Assembly (NCBI GenBank): GCA_011319805.1
Contig: SJRY01000136.1
Coordinates: 124,001 to 188,000, forward strand
Source of the DNA: Macrocybe gigantea
Taxonomy: Eukaryota; Basidiomycota; Agaricomycetes; Agaricales; Callistosporiaceae
Direction: 5' to 3'
Length of the DNA stretch: 64,000 nucleotides
In this document: positions 41,903 through 54,400 of the stretch, one piece after another
Position numbering within the stretch: position 1 is the first letter of the stretch
Layout: every line of letters begins with the position of its first letter
Position numbers and translations under genes: made by a program
Notes under the pieces: model-generated
What the model saw: the letters and a program-made list of their open reading frames with translations, nothing else
What the model was told of the DNA's origin: nothing
Databases searched by the model: none

Positions 41903-43648
41903 CCGTGCTGCAAATGCAGAGAGGTCGAGCTGATCACTTGTTTGCAAACCAAATCACTCGCAATCAGGACGGATTTGGCTGTTGTAATTTGTGGTTCATC
42001 GCCATTCAAATCAAATTGTTACAAAGAAGTGCCGCAGCCCAGTGGACACGCCTCGAGTTCGTCAATAAAATATTCTGGTCTCACAACAGATCGAAGAAAT
42101 AAAGGTATGTATTTCGGATTGGCAAAACACAACAATTTACAGAGGAGCAAAGGATCTGGAGTGTGTTCTACGGATTTAAATCCTGATTGGGTTATCAGGA
42201 GGCAGAAAATACTGATTACAGATAACATACCTACCGGGAAGGAATATAGTAGCGTCGACCGACGATACATATCTGCGGAATGGCTGGCACGGTGCGGCGG
42301 CTGGCAATTACGCTGAAAAGTAAAGCGTCAGAACGGAGATGTTGATGGACAGAAGATACAAAGCAACATCAAGGTCATCACGCGTTCTATTCCTTGTTGA
42401 TATATGTTCATCTCTAGGCGAAGTTCCAAGAGCCCAGTGGCCATCGCAAAAATAACCGTGCAACCGTACAACCGGAGGACCCAACCCATAGGCTGCGCGA
42501 GGCATTTCGGGAGTCCCCCGAGTTGCGTAGGGCTTGGGAGACGCTGTCTTCAGACAAAAGCTCAACCTGGATTCCAGGGTACGCAGGCAATCTTGCTCAG
42601 ACAGGGTGACGATGACATGCACCTGAATGACTGCCATTGCTTTCTACGAGCCATGCCCAGGGGCTCCACAAACACAACTGAGGAAGTGAATGATCACACT
42701 ACTGCTCCCCGTCACGAGCCTCGCGACTTGATCATATGCACGGCGGCTGAACCCAGCCAACCACCTTACATTGTGGCCTGTACTTTGCCTTCTGCGACTG
42801 AGATTGAGACTCGCCTAGAGGGAGAACGGTTTTATCCGATTTTTGCGTTGGGTGAGACATGAATCGAAAGGTGGTCAACGATGGAGTGCGTGATGTCTTA
42901 TCGTGACGGGTGCGCGTCAAAGAGAGTGGCAAGAGCGTATAGTGATGCGTAAGACGAGAAGGGCGGTGGATATAGCAGACATATAGGACATGGAGGAGGT
43001 ATGTATTCGGACACTGGGACATTTGATTACTATTGTCTTCACCGACTTTGTTCCGATTCCCGCGTTTTGACCTTTGGCAGCGATACGAGACCTATGGCGG
43101 CTACTCACGACGCGGATTCTTGCTCATATTTACTGATGCCCGTAACAACGCGTTCTCACGCAGTCTAAGGCAGAGCCATGGATGCGTCTCCATCACCTGA
43201 CTAGGATTCATGCCAATTAACGGGGCCGGAGCGCCTTTGCACTTCCCATGCTACACACTGTCTTCAGAGTCGCCAGATACATTCCGATCGATATCTCAGT
43301 GAATCGCTTCGCATTGCTCGCAACACCTTCCCTAAACCGACCGCGGCGTAAAAACGATATTTTGAGCTCGCCTATATGCAATGCAAATGGTCTTAGCATG
43401 AAAGCGATTCAAAGTCGCAACGGTCCGCTTCAGTGATCTCGTGGTACATTTAATGAACTCGTAACAAGTGGTAGGTTCTTTTTTCATCAGGTCCGGGGGA
43501 TCCGTCTCAGAGCATCTCGGAAAAACGGGTCCCGTCAAATCGGTTGTCACCTGCCAGCTCCTTCACCGAATAAGTTCCAGTTTTCTCGAGCTGTTGAAAT
43601 ATATAATCCACCAGATCGCAAGGGCCCTTTCCAACCTGAAATCTATCC
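41903..43648. other. Intergenic, no supported gene
   Basis: Overlapping short ORFs occur on both strands (for example 42404-42862), with no domain, signal peptide or splice-consistent model that I can support. Confidence 0.45.
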
Positions 43649-44986
43649 ATGAGAATCCTGAAGCTCATTGCCCTATCCTTCCTGCCGCTGCTTGCTCCTG
43701 TCCAGGCGCTCACATATCGGGGGCGGACTTGTCGTCCCTCGTGAACTTGGAGAACTCTGGTCGCACGTACAAGGACGGGGGAACGACAACCAAGTTCGAG
43801 ACGATCCTCAAGAATCATGGTGCCAACTTGGCCCGGATCCGGATCTGGACGAGCACGAGCAGCTCACAATACAGCCTTTCTTACGGCCTTGCGCTAGCTA
43901 AACGTGCCGTCGCGGCTGGGATGGTCTTGCTGGTAGACCTTCATTACAGCGATACGTGTCCGTCGTCGTATGATTCGTAAATTTTGCTCGAGTCACCGAA
44001 TCATGTATGAACATGTAGGGGCTGATCCTGGGCATCAAGCCATTCCTTCAGCTTGGCCGAAGGATCTCGCGGGTCTCGACACTCAAATCTATACGTGCGT
44101 TGGGGATCAACGTTGATATTGAGGTAGGCAGGACTTCTTACACAGGAATATCAATCCAGATATACGAATAGCCTGGTCAAATCATTCGCTGCTCAGGGAA
44201 CACCTATCCAGTTCATTCAAGTATGCTTTCGTCTGCCGTTTCTGATATGTGCCTTCAATCATCCTTGTTTAGATCGGCAATGAAATTAATGACGGTATGC
44301 TTTGGCCAGTTGGTCGCATCTCCGCGAGCGGATACTCTCCCTTGTCGCAGTTGCTTCACTCAGCAGCCAATGGCGTCCGGGATGGTTCGCCCTCGACCAA
44401 AATCATGATCCACCTCGCGAATGGCTGGGACTCCAGCTCGCTCAACTCGTTCTTCAACCAGATCTTCATCCCGGGGCAGTTTGCCATTGGTGACTTTGAC
44501 GTTTTTGGCGTCTCGTTCTATCCTTTCTACGGTACTGGAGCGACATACGCGGCGCTGCAATCGAGTCTGCAGAGTATGGTCTCGAAGCTGAATAAGGTTC
44601 GTTCTGTACATAATGTCGTGAATTTGTCGTGTGCTAAGTTGCTTGCACAGGATATCATGGTCGTCGAAACGGATTGGCCTGCTGTATGCTCAGGCGTGAC
44701 GCTGAGCGAGCGCTCAGTTCCGGTTTCTGTGGCTGGACAGTCACAATGGGTTTCCGGCATCCGAAATGTGCTGCAAGCTTTGCCAAACGGCCGCGGAATC
44801 GGTATCGTTTACTGGGAGCCTGCTTGGATTGGAAACGCAGGTCTAGGATCCAGCTGCGCGGTAAGTCTTTCGAGCGACCGCTTTGCAGACTCGTTTAATT
44901 CTTACCCTGTGTCGCAGGATAATCTATTGGTAGATGGTTCGGGTAACACGCGTAGTAGCATCTCCATGTTCTCTACAAGCATGTAA
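43649..44986 (+). CDS. GH53 arabinogalactan endo-beta-1,4-galactanase, one-base break near the N terminus
   Basis: This is a secreted hydrolase of beta-1,4-galactan side chains of pectin. Six exons (43649-43957, 44019-44094, 44160-44220, 44273-44596, 44651-44860, 44918-44986) assemble the GH53 barrel: GADLSSLVNLE, ARIRIW, LLVDLHYSDTWADPGHQ, FIQIGNEINDG with the acid/base Glu, and IMVVETDWP with the nucleophile Glu. The ATG gives a signal peptide MRILKLIALSFLPLLAPVQA, but between it and the barrel the G run 43719-43723 has five G where the frame needs one more base. All other exons join in frame, and the total is one base short of a multiple of three. Either a sequencing error in the homopolymer or a young null allele is possible. 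Confidence 0.9.
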
Positions 44987-45060
44987 TTTAGTGTTGCGTT
45001 TTCGCTGTACGGCGTTGAATGACGTTATCGCCAAATGACGTCACACCCCTAACAGTACCC

Positions 45061-45067
45061 TATAAAA
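45061..45067 (+). promoter_or_regulatory. TATA box of the 82-aa protein gene
   Basis: TATAAAA lies 54 bp upstream of the ATG at 45115, in the short spacer after the galactanase gene. Confidence 0.5.
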
Positions 45068-45114
45068 CTCGGACGCACCTGGTGAGACGACAATCTTACC
45101 GCCACTTTGCACAG

Positions 45115-45466
45115 ATGAGCGAAAAAATTCCCCGTGTCAGCCGCAGAGGCACGCCTATGGTATGCAGTTCATGAATACAATGAAGAGAAGTTCAAATGCT
45201 GCAATTAGGCGATTGCATGCGTCGCCGCTATCGGGGCTGCATTGACTGCAATGTATGCTACCGGTTTGGATACGAAGCAGAAGGAAGGCGCAGATTCACC
45301 TTATAGTAAGCCATTTTACCGACTGAATTGAGTATTACTGACTATTCGTTCGAACGCAGAGACCAGCTCTCCAGTGTCGGATAAGCGAATGACTTCGGGA
45401 GACGTTAGCGCCGCAGTCTCCATTCCGAAGCCCGGGAAAGAACGGATTCATCATTCTGGAGATTGA
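45115..45466 (+). CDS. Small single-pass membrane protein (82 aa), unknown
   Basis: Three exons (45115-45159, 45209-45305, 45360-45466) with introns GTATGC..TAG and GTAAGC..CAG give 83 codons including the stop. The protein has a basic N terminus (KIPRVSRRGTP), one hydrophobic segment (AIACVAAIGAALTAMYATGL) and a hydrophilic tail with SPYKTSSPVSDKR and PKPGKERIHHS. The pattern of basic N terminus, one helix and short soluble tail resembles small inner-membrane mitochondrial proteins, but I do not recognise the family. The gene is supported by splice sites, by phase and by a TATA box. Confidence 0.65.
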
Positions 45467-45689
45467 GAATAAGGACTGTGTTCCCGTTGTCAGATCGTAA
45501 CTTATTGTCATGAGGTCGTAATTCAATCCTCCTGTTTCTTTCGGCGTCCTCTCTGATTGGCCTTCGCATCAGCGAGGTTATCACATCTCGGCGCAAACGT
45601 ACGCAAACAGCGCCGATGTCTCTGAGCCTTATGGCGGCCGCGTGTGTGAGCAGAGACATATCCTTCACTTCTTTACGTTTTGCGCCCAA

Positions 45690-48303
45690 ATGCCAACGCG
45701 AAGGGTCGCGGACGCAAACCACATTACACCCTACCTTACTCACGTCGTAACACACCACGGGCAAGTCACCTTGGTTCCCCCAGACAACGCTGGCCGGATT
45801 CGCCAGCAGAAACCTACTTCCAGTGTGAAGCCGAAGCCCCGTCCGAGGCAGGACAGAACTGCGAGGCCCGAAGATGAGATCAGATTCAACACTGGCCCGA
45901 GGTCTCTCAGGAATCTGGCTACTTCCCGTGGTGCGCGTCGGGGCACCCGACCAGAACGCCAAGGCCGGAGGGACGACCTCACCATTGAGATCGACAACGA
46001 TTGTGCGTGTATTTGATTTTAGTGACTTTGATATGACACCGATTATTATCTCTTGAAGCTTATCCCGACTACCCTCCTCCGTCTTTTCAGGAAGCCATGG
46101 CCTCTCCCCGATTTCTGTGTCTAATAGCAATCTGACCAATGGTCCGTCTTCGGACACTTCCACACCTCCGATCACTCCAGTGCGAGTTGCTTCGCGGCAC
46201 GGAAATATATCCGATAGCTCGGTCCGCGGTCCTTCGCCTACAAGTCAATCTAATATCTCCGACGACGACAGAGACGGGGAGCTCGACGGATCGTTTGAGA
46301 CAATTGAGACGAGCTCAGTGCGTGCCGAGCAGCCTCCCTCAGGACCTTTGCTGGAGGAGCAAGTTCGAAAGTACTGGAGGTCGCGCCATGGAACGGAATT
46401 TCCAGAGCCGACGTCGCATTGGGAAAACTCTCGAGTTAATGATCCGCCACGCGGTCGGGCAAGGCAGCGTAGCCGTAGTGCATTGGACTTGGACCCTGAT
46501 GACGAGATTGACAACGTGCGGACGCCAACTCATGAAACTCCGAAACGCAGGCCCATGTCTCTCTCGCCTTTACGAACGTTCTTCGGTTCTAAGGCTCTCA
46601 ATTCTCATGATCGGTCTATTTCCGCCCACGCCTCTCCAGTGTCGTCTCCGTATTCTTCGCGATCATCTATTCCGTTCTTGAGCACCACCTCTCTGAAGAT
46701 GTCGTTAGGAAGTGCCTCGTTCCTCAAACTTCCTACCGTCCCGCCGTCTCACAATGAGAGAAATAGACTTTTCCATTTCAGGTCAAAGGAATCTCTTCAG
46801 AGTTGGGAAGTCGTCGAGTCTGAATCACTGGGAATTGAATCGACGCTTGAGGCTGCTGATATCGCGCGGCCGAAGTCTCCTGCCAATGGACATTGCACTA
46901 ACGATTCGCAGTCACCATCCGTAAACCATGGGGATACTAATCCGAGTCTTAGCACTACAGTGCCCCCTGAGAGCACCTCTCAAACTTCATCTTGTCATCC
47001 TTTGTCGCTACGGGATCGCAAAAACCCATTGATATATATATGCAACGACCACGCAGGCAGCGACAGCCTCAATCGCATGTACCGACCCCTCCTCCACCAC
47101 CGGCTCCGGCGGGTCCCGTCCTGACTACCGTACGTACACGGAAAGCGGACAAGGGTGACAATTGCTCCTGCACTCTCGCGCTCGAAAATAGAGAACTCCA
47201 TCCTTTGGATCAGGGTGCTCGAGTTGGACACCCTTCCGTGCCGTCCTCAAACATGGCACACGCTCATTCGGCACAGCAGGTTTCTCAGCCTCTGGAATGT
47301 GAAAATCATGTCTCGCACCCTGTTTCTATGCCCATCCACAACTCCCACATCGACTGTGAGGAATCTCAGCTTTCTCGGGTTGCTGACGGACTTCGCTCTC
47401 TACATGTTCAAGCGGCCCAATCTCCTCCGTCACCTGTCCAAGCTGCGCCATCTGCGACGCCTTTTGATGATGCTTCATCTTTCCGCCGTCACTATCCTGG
47501 ACGGCCCTTGCCCCGTCCTCCGCGGGCGCATAATGACCCTCTGCAACTGGTCGATGAACAGTCCAACTTCAGCACGCAACGGTCTCAGAGCCCCTGTCCT
47601 GAGGGCGTCCTAATTGACTTGGATGACACCTCACTAGATGCTCAGTCAGTCAGCAGTTCGTCTACTCTATGGACGGGCAACGGAGACAATCCTCAGCCTA
47701 ACGGGACTTCTAATGCGCGAATTCTGGACACGCTGAGTGAAGATCCAGACGTATCTTTGATCACGCCGGTAGCTCCTGCATCTGCCTCAGCTCCGTTCTC
47801 GGAGCTCACAGATCTAGACGTGCTAGTTTCTCGTCTGAGTGAAGAACACTCCAATGCCAACGGAACTAATTATGAGGTCAGTCTCCCCTACTTTAGATAC
47901 GATTGTTGTGGAGTCTGACAGCATGGAGCTTCAGGCTATGCTCATGCTCTCTGATTTCATTGGACCTGGGACGTCTGTCAGAAACGCTCCTGCTCGGCTC
48001 CCGGCGTCTCCGTCCCAGCAGCCTGTGGCAGAGGACGGAGTGCTGGAGAACGAGATCATGAACGGAAACGTCGAGGTGACAAGGAGCAGGACAACCAAAG
48101 ACGGGAGGTCAAAAATCAAGCTAGTCTTAGGCGATGCGTCCGTCGATAGGTGTGGGATATGCTTGTCCCAGTTCAAGGATGGAGACAGGGCTCAGTCGGG
48201 TTCTGTCTGCCGCCATGCGTTCCATGAGAAATGCCTGACTCGATGGGTGTCCAGGAACAGAACGTGCCCCATGTGCAGAGTGCCGTTTGCTGACCTTCTC
48301 TGA
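45690..48303 (+). CDS. RING-H2 finger protein (probable E3 ubiquitin ligase), exon joins unresolved
   Basis: The last exon encodes a complete RING-H2 domain: CGICLSQFKDGD, then CRHAFHEKCLTRW and CPMC (48150-48282), four codons before the stop region ending VPFADLL. Upstream, long Ser/Pro-rich frames (46117-47124, then 46992-47918, then 47839-48303) look like one large disordered protein read through introns, with acidic VLIDLDD and Pro-rich PTPPPPPAPAGP segments. The frame changes near 47000-47120 and 47876-47930. I could not place these introns with confidence. The ATG at 45690 is a guess, and the true start may be elsewhere in 45500-46120. RING-H2 proteins recruit E2 enzymes to ubiquitinate substrates; the substrate is unknown. 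Confidence 0.65.
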
Positions 48304-49037
48304 ATGTTACTTTCTACTTTTTTTTCGTTGGTGATGGACCTCTTCCAGATCCATATTCTTTTGGGCGATGCAATCTTGTAGTGACAATGTTCCTGGACAG
48401 GCACACACAATTTCCCTTTGTTTCTATCTACCTTGCTAGATGTGTTGCATGCAACTTCGTTTTTTGGGCTGTTGTGTGATCGTCTTTCTACCGGCCTGGC
48501 GGGTTTGAAGGAACAAAATTTGCGTTTACGTGACATATGAGTCCTTATTTACATTTATTTGCCTCAGCGGAGATCAATCCGCCTCCTTTGCTGCGTGTCA
48601 CCTGATCGACACAATACCACAATGCCGCGTCCAAGAACGCGTCCATAGGGGCAATTGGGAAGCCTCCAGGCAGCCTAGTGCCACGTTCAAGACGGCTGCG
48701 CGTAGGTGAGTCTCTCAGACGCGTGCTTTTGGGGCTGGCATTGTCATCATGAAGTGCAACAACGTCCAAGTAGACCTTTCGTGGGCGATGGGGTAATGAG
48801 TCAAAATTGAAATTGAAGGGTCAAATTCCCTTCTCACCCATGCTAGTCAAAGCTACATCATCAATGTGATATGTCCACGTGCAGCTGGACAAGGTTAGCT
48901 GCTTTCGATATTGTCCGCCTGTTTTTGATAACCTGTTCACTCGATTGGGATTTGTCAAAGCTGTGGGCTGCTTTCAACGAACTGTCCTATATTCTCTCTT
49001 CCACTATCCCTCACCATTCGAAACCCAGAACCTCACC
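48304..49037. other. Intergenic, no supported gene
   Basis: No domain or coherent splice model is visible. It contains the 3' region of the RING gene and the promoter of the next gene. Confidence 0.5.
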
Positions 49038-51135
49038 ATGGTCGGCTCCACTTCAGGCGATGTTCACCCTCGGCGTATGAAATCCCGATCCAATGCGAAC
49101 ACGGGCAAGAACGCTCTCGGTTTCAGCGCTGTCCCCAACATCCGCCAACGTACCCTGCTCCGGAGCGTGAGGGGCGTTGCAGGACCTAGCCCTGTGCCCG
49201 ATTCTGGCGATCACCGTGCTGGCACGAGTGGTCCTGGGGACATGACACCGAAGAATAAAGGATCGGCGTTCAGGAGGATGCCATTAGTTCGGACGAAGAG
49301 GGTGCACTTTTTCCACCAACGATTGAACCCAGAGAACGAAGATCCGCAGACGCCGCAACCGTCGCGCATTCTAAAAGACATCCCAAGAACGAATCCGAGC
49401 GTTCCAAAGATCGTGTTGCCAACAGTCAGGTATGTGGCATCAGCAACGACTTCTATTGTCAGCTCATCGCCACCCCAGACGCAGACGACCTCCCACACCT
49501 CGCAAAGCTCACAAGGACGGAGACGCCACAGACACAGACGAAGAAGAAACCAATGAGAAGGATGCGCTCGACAGTGGTTCAGGAAATGCTCGTGCTAAAG
49601 ATGAAGCAGCAGCACAACCTCAAGTAAGAGTTGAACACACAAGTTTTAACCCTCCCTGTCAAGAAGCCGAACGACAACCAATAACCGAACCAGCTGCGCA
49701 GTGCGCACATTCTGGTGAACCCGGACATCGGGATCCGTTAAACCCAGATGGAACAACTCCACCCACGTCCATGCAAGGGAATGACCAGGCTGAATCGCGC
49801 CTTCACGTCCCGTCCGTCACGGTTGCCCCTGAAGACTCAAAGGTCGGTATGGATGACAATGCGCATCAGGACACAAATCTACGGCCGACGCCAAGAGCTC
49901 ATCACAATGCGATGCCCCGCGCGCAAACATTAGCCTTCGATAACTTTGGTGTGTGTCCATCGGCTCCTCTCAAGCGCGAGTCAAGCGATGTCGACATGGC
50001 GTCCTCATCCTCACTACCTGAGCCTTCCCCTCTGCGCGAAATTCCTCCAGCTCCTCAACCTCGGCCTGTAAAACCCCAGCACAACGATTTTGGAAGTTTT
50101 TCCGGTTCTGAACCATCTTCCAGCTTCAATCATGCGCATGCGCAGGAACATGCCGTTCCCCCACCGGTATGCGATGATGTATCTATCCTGTTCTCGAGAT
50201 TTGCTGAATATAGCATAGGTCTGGAATCCAGCCGGATCCGTTTTTCAGAATAATCAACCGAATCCGGATGCTGTAGAATTTGATAGATTGCGAATGCCTG
50301 CAAGCTCGCGCTGGCCAGGCTTCCAACCTCTCTTTGCTTCCGCGCCTCCATCATACGGCGCGCCGCAGATAAACACCCACTCTGCTTCGTTCGACCACGC
50401 TCAGGCATCGTTTTCACGGCCTTCCCTTTTCTTCAACAACCAAAGCACAGGCCTCTCACATCAAATCTTGTCGAGGTCGGTTCCGACGGTCAATCATTAC
50501 GATCCATTGCAATCGCATCAACGGAATAAACTCAATTATCAGCCACCACTTCCTCACGAGAGCAAGTTCACGGTGACTCGGATGAAATTTTCGGAGCAAC
50601 CAGAGTGGCGAGCCGAGGCAACCAAAGTTTCATTCGACAGTCGACTGAAATATGCAAATCCTTTTGAGCCGATGATGCGACGGGTGGAGTCGAATCCTCG
50701 ATTTCTCTACGAGCGTGCAGGCGAACCCGTTCCCAGGCTGTATTGCCCGCCGCCGCGTCGTAGTGTCAATGGTGCATGGCGGATGTCAAGCCCTGGTCGA
50801 GGCGCACAAGTCCACACGCGCTCAGTAAGTATTCCATATACAGACGAGTAAACGGCAGCTGATATGATTTCCAGGATTGTCTTCATTCTGCACAAGCTCT
50901 TGCGAGAGTCGAAAGCCCGGCCATCGGCAAAAAGCGCAAGCTACACATAGACGAAAGGGACGAGTTGGATTACAGAACTTCACAGGCGGTAAAGATACCC
51001 AGGCAGGCCGCGACTCAGGATAGCAATAACTCTGCAGACGATTTTTCGGCCTCTCGCAAAGCGACCGCAAGATTTTGTGGACTTGCGGCTACTGTGGGAT
51101 CGTTTATTGGCTCTGTGATACAGAAGTTCACATAA
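49038..51135 (+). CDS. Uncharacterised nuclear-looking protein (638 aa)
   Basis: Four exons (49038-49429, 49479-50166, 50249-50824, 50875-51135) join in one frame of 639 codons. The protein is mostly low-complexity, rich in Ser, Pro, Asn and Arg. It has basic stretches (RRRRPPTPRKAHK, GKKRKLHIDE) that look like nuclear localisation signals, an acidic segment (DTDEEETNEKD) and a C terminus with a short hydrophobic patch (CGLAATVGSFIGSVI). I recognise no domain. The splice sites are all canonical and in phase, so the gene model is firmer than the function. Confidence 0.75.
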
Positions 51136-51447
51136 TGCAGTGCATTGTTAGCCTCTACGTTATTTATGATGCATTAAATTATTTGCTACGGACGTGATGT
51201 ACTTAATTATTGTAATGTACAGTACAATAGCTAGTCCTGTGATATCTGGGAAATCCCGGGGGTTCGACGTATACAGCCAATTCGATGTGGCTAGCAGTTG
51301 TCTCCGCATGTTAAGGACAGAGTTCCGCTCTAATACTAATTATTTCTAATACCCAATGCGAAACAGACATCCTGAGTACAAGATAAATGATACATAATTG
51401 AGTACAGGAGCGTAAGTTGCCGGGAAAAATAAACACGAAATGGTATT
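51136..51447. other. Convergent 3' region, no gene seen
   Basis: This AT-rich spacer separates two convergent genes. No terminator-like structure or ORF is supported. Confidence 0.5.
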
Positions 51448-54400
51448 TTATGAGTCGCTGCCAGCGCCTTCTGGCTCCACGATTGTCTTTCCTCGCGTTG
51501 ACCTACGTTGAGGAATGCCAGTGTTGACGACAGCTCGCTTCTGAATTGCTTTTTTTCGTTTTGCCCTCTTTGGATTGGGTGATTTGGAATCTGGCGTAAG
51601 GACGCGCCTAGTGGGCCAAGTCAGCAGAATCTCAGAAGTCAAATGCAAGCCGCCTTACTTCGACCCCTTCCATTTCGGCGTTTCTGTCTGCGAGGCCAAT
51701 GCATCAGCACCACTCCCTGCCTCGTTCTCAGAAGCGAAACTAAACGAGTTGAGTTCAGAGAAATAGATGAAACGACAGAAAATAAGGACAGTACTTAGGT
51801 GGGTTTTCTCCAGCGACGGACTTCCGAACTGGTTTCGGTGCCTGTCGACGCATTTTCTTAGGTGAAGGCGTGGGTGAGCTATGGGGAATATTCACAAGAT
51901 ATCGTCATCGTATGGAGGTGTGGAATGAAACGCATCATACCTCGGGACATCTTCGGCTGAGGATTCATCTTCATGCATAGGTGCCCCTGTCCTGATCATG
52001 GCCATGATGAGCAGACACTCTGAAGCGATAATATGCGAGTTTACTCGGTTGGTTGATCACCCTCACGAGATGGTATTTTAGCTTGCGATGGCTGGTAGAC
52101 CTTTGGTATGTCAATACCAATAAGGTTATACAATTTACGAAGTTCTTCATCGTCCGCAAGGGTGGCAGGATCGATCTCTTCCAACTTGCCCTCGAAGAGT
52201 GTGTAAATCCTGTTCTTAAAGCGATCGAATAACTTGACGATGGAGGCATCCTGGAATGGGCATTGCTAGCATTATTGCAGTATTCAGTATCAATGGCAGC
52301 AGTTCCTCCACGGCTGCTTACCTCTTCGTGATGCTGAAGCAGAAGATACAGTTTTGAAACGGACAGTGCTTGCGTATCAGAGTGTATATAAAGCTGCCCT
52401 AGGAACTGACAGAAGTTCTTGAGGTCCTCATTTGACCGTTCTGGGTCGTACAACTGAGCGAGAATGTCGATGGCAAGGTCAGTGTGAGCATCTTGCTTAG
52501 TATGGTCAAGGCTGTTCATGTCCATCTTTGAATTGTGAGACAGGAAGATAATTTGGATCGTACATTTTAGCAAGTTTCCGCGGATCAGTCCAATCGATCA
52601 TGAGCAATCCGAATTGGTATGGAGTGACCATCGTCTCATCCTCTTCGAGGGATTCGTGCAGTTTGGTGGATAGATCATACGCCGTGACGAATACCTTCGA
52701 AGGAGGGATGTCAGCGACTGCTTATTACTAGAACGTATGTAGTTGACGACGCACTGATCTCATACGGCTTTGATTGAGTGGCGAGGAGTAACAATACACA
52801 GGGAAGAAGTACGAGAGGCATTGTCGCAGTTCTTGATTATCAATCGTAGTTGGAGAGATGTAGGTAACCGCGAGGCGTGTTAAGATCTACAGTCTTATGA
52901 GCGAGCACGTTGGAAAGGCTTTCGGAGGGAATGGACTAGCCCTTGCATCGGTGATGATGTTTGCAAGTACGAGCTTGGCAAAACCTATGCAAAGCGCGGC
53001 CTGAACGGAGGGAGAATCTTCTGCTTCCAAAGTCTGCAGCAGAAAATCAATGATTTTTTCCGCCTAAGAGCGCCGGTGAAAATTCAAAGATCGGCGAAAA
53101 CATCTGATAGATCATCCTTACTATGTCTTCGGACCGTTGGATAAAGTCGGCTTCGTGAACGACCAACAGGTCAAAAATAACTTGGACGACCCCTATTTTG
53201 AGCTCCGGAGGCGCATTTTGGACTTGACCTAGAAAGAGTTGGAATGATCCTAAAGCTAAATCCTAAGAAGTGGAGTGCATAAGGGTTTTTAAGAAATAGA
53301 TTCATGATCGCATAGGGACTCACCTTCGCAATTAAGCAACACAGTCCCAAACACATCAAACCTTTCTCCCGCATTGCCAGTTCTTTTCGTCGCACGGCAG
53401 GGATTATCAAATCGGCTAGGATACCTTCTAGGGTGGAATTGTCCTCAAATGTCTGTGAAGAGCGTTCTATGAGTGATGTATACATGAAGGAAAGGCGCCA
53501 ACTCTTTACTCCATGAACCCTGCTGAGCATGGCGATGCAGAGCGTCAAAGACCGTAAGTCCGTGACATCCACCGCCATGCGTTCCTCTGGACTCATCTCC
53601 TCCCTCATCTTCACGCGTCTTGAGGGCTGCTCCTTAGCCAATGCAGACGAACTGGCATTAGCGTCAAATAAGATATCGTCATTCTGTCAAAAGATTTTAA
53701 GATATGGATCAAAAATTCTCTGTAGTCCAGGATGCCTGACCAGCACGGTAGTTTCTTGTTGCACACCCTCTCTGAGCTCGACTATGATTTCGACTATAAC
53801 ACGAACAAGTTCACGTTCAGTCGGTGTGATCCCTTTGAGGATGTCCATAGCTGGCTCGATTAGGCTTTGAGGCAGTTCTGGGTGTGCCAGCATATCCCCT
53901 GCCCACGTTTCATGACAAACATGAGAAAGAAACATATGCTGGAAAGACTCACGAACCACGGTGAACAATTTTCTTCGCCCAACTTCATCCATGAAATCCA
54001 GTCGCAAAGCTATCCTCAGCAGTTCAGAGAGGACGGTTTCGGCTTTGGCCAGCTCTTCTTCTCTGATTTCGGCCTCGTCATTATCCTCGTCTGCCTGAAT
54101 GAGTCTCGCGTTTTCCATCTCTTGAAGGATATCCAGCATCTTGTTGTAGTACTCTTGCAGGTGAAACGCAAAGGCTGTGACCACGGGAAGAGATGCGACC
54201 TCCAATTTCGTTTCGCTCTTCGTGTCTATGCAGTGCTCGACGAATATGCGAGCAAAGACGGCCGATTCTGGCGTCAGGTTTTTCCAGAAGGCATCTAGTG
54301 AACGAAACAGGTCCGAGGCGGTGAATAATCATGCTGCTAAAACACCACTAAGAACAGACGAACCTTCAAAGGCGACGACTTCGAGAATGTCTGATCTCGT

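Noticed and set aside
45405..46175. 256-codon minus-strand ORF upstream of the RING gene
   Set aside because: It overlaps the last exon of the 82-aa protein and the start of the RING gene on the other strand. No domain, no start context and no splice partner.
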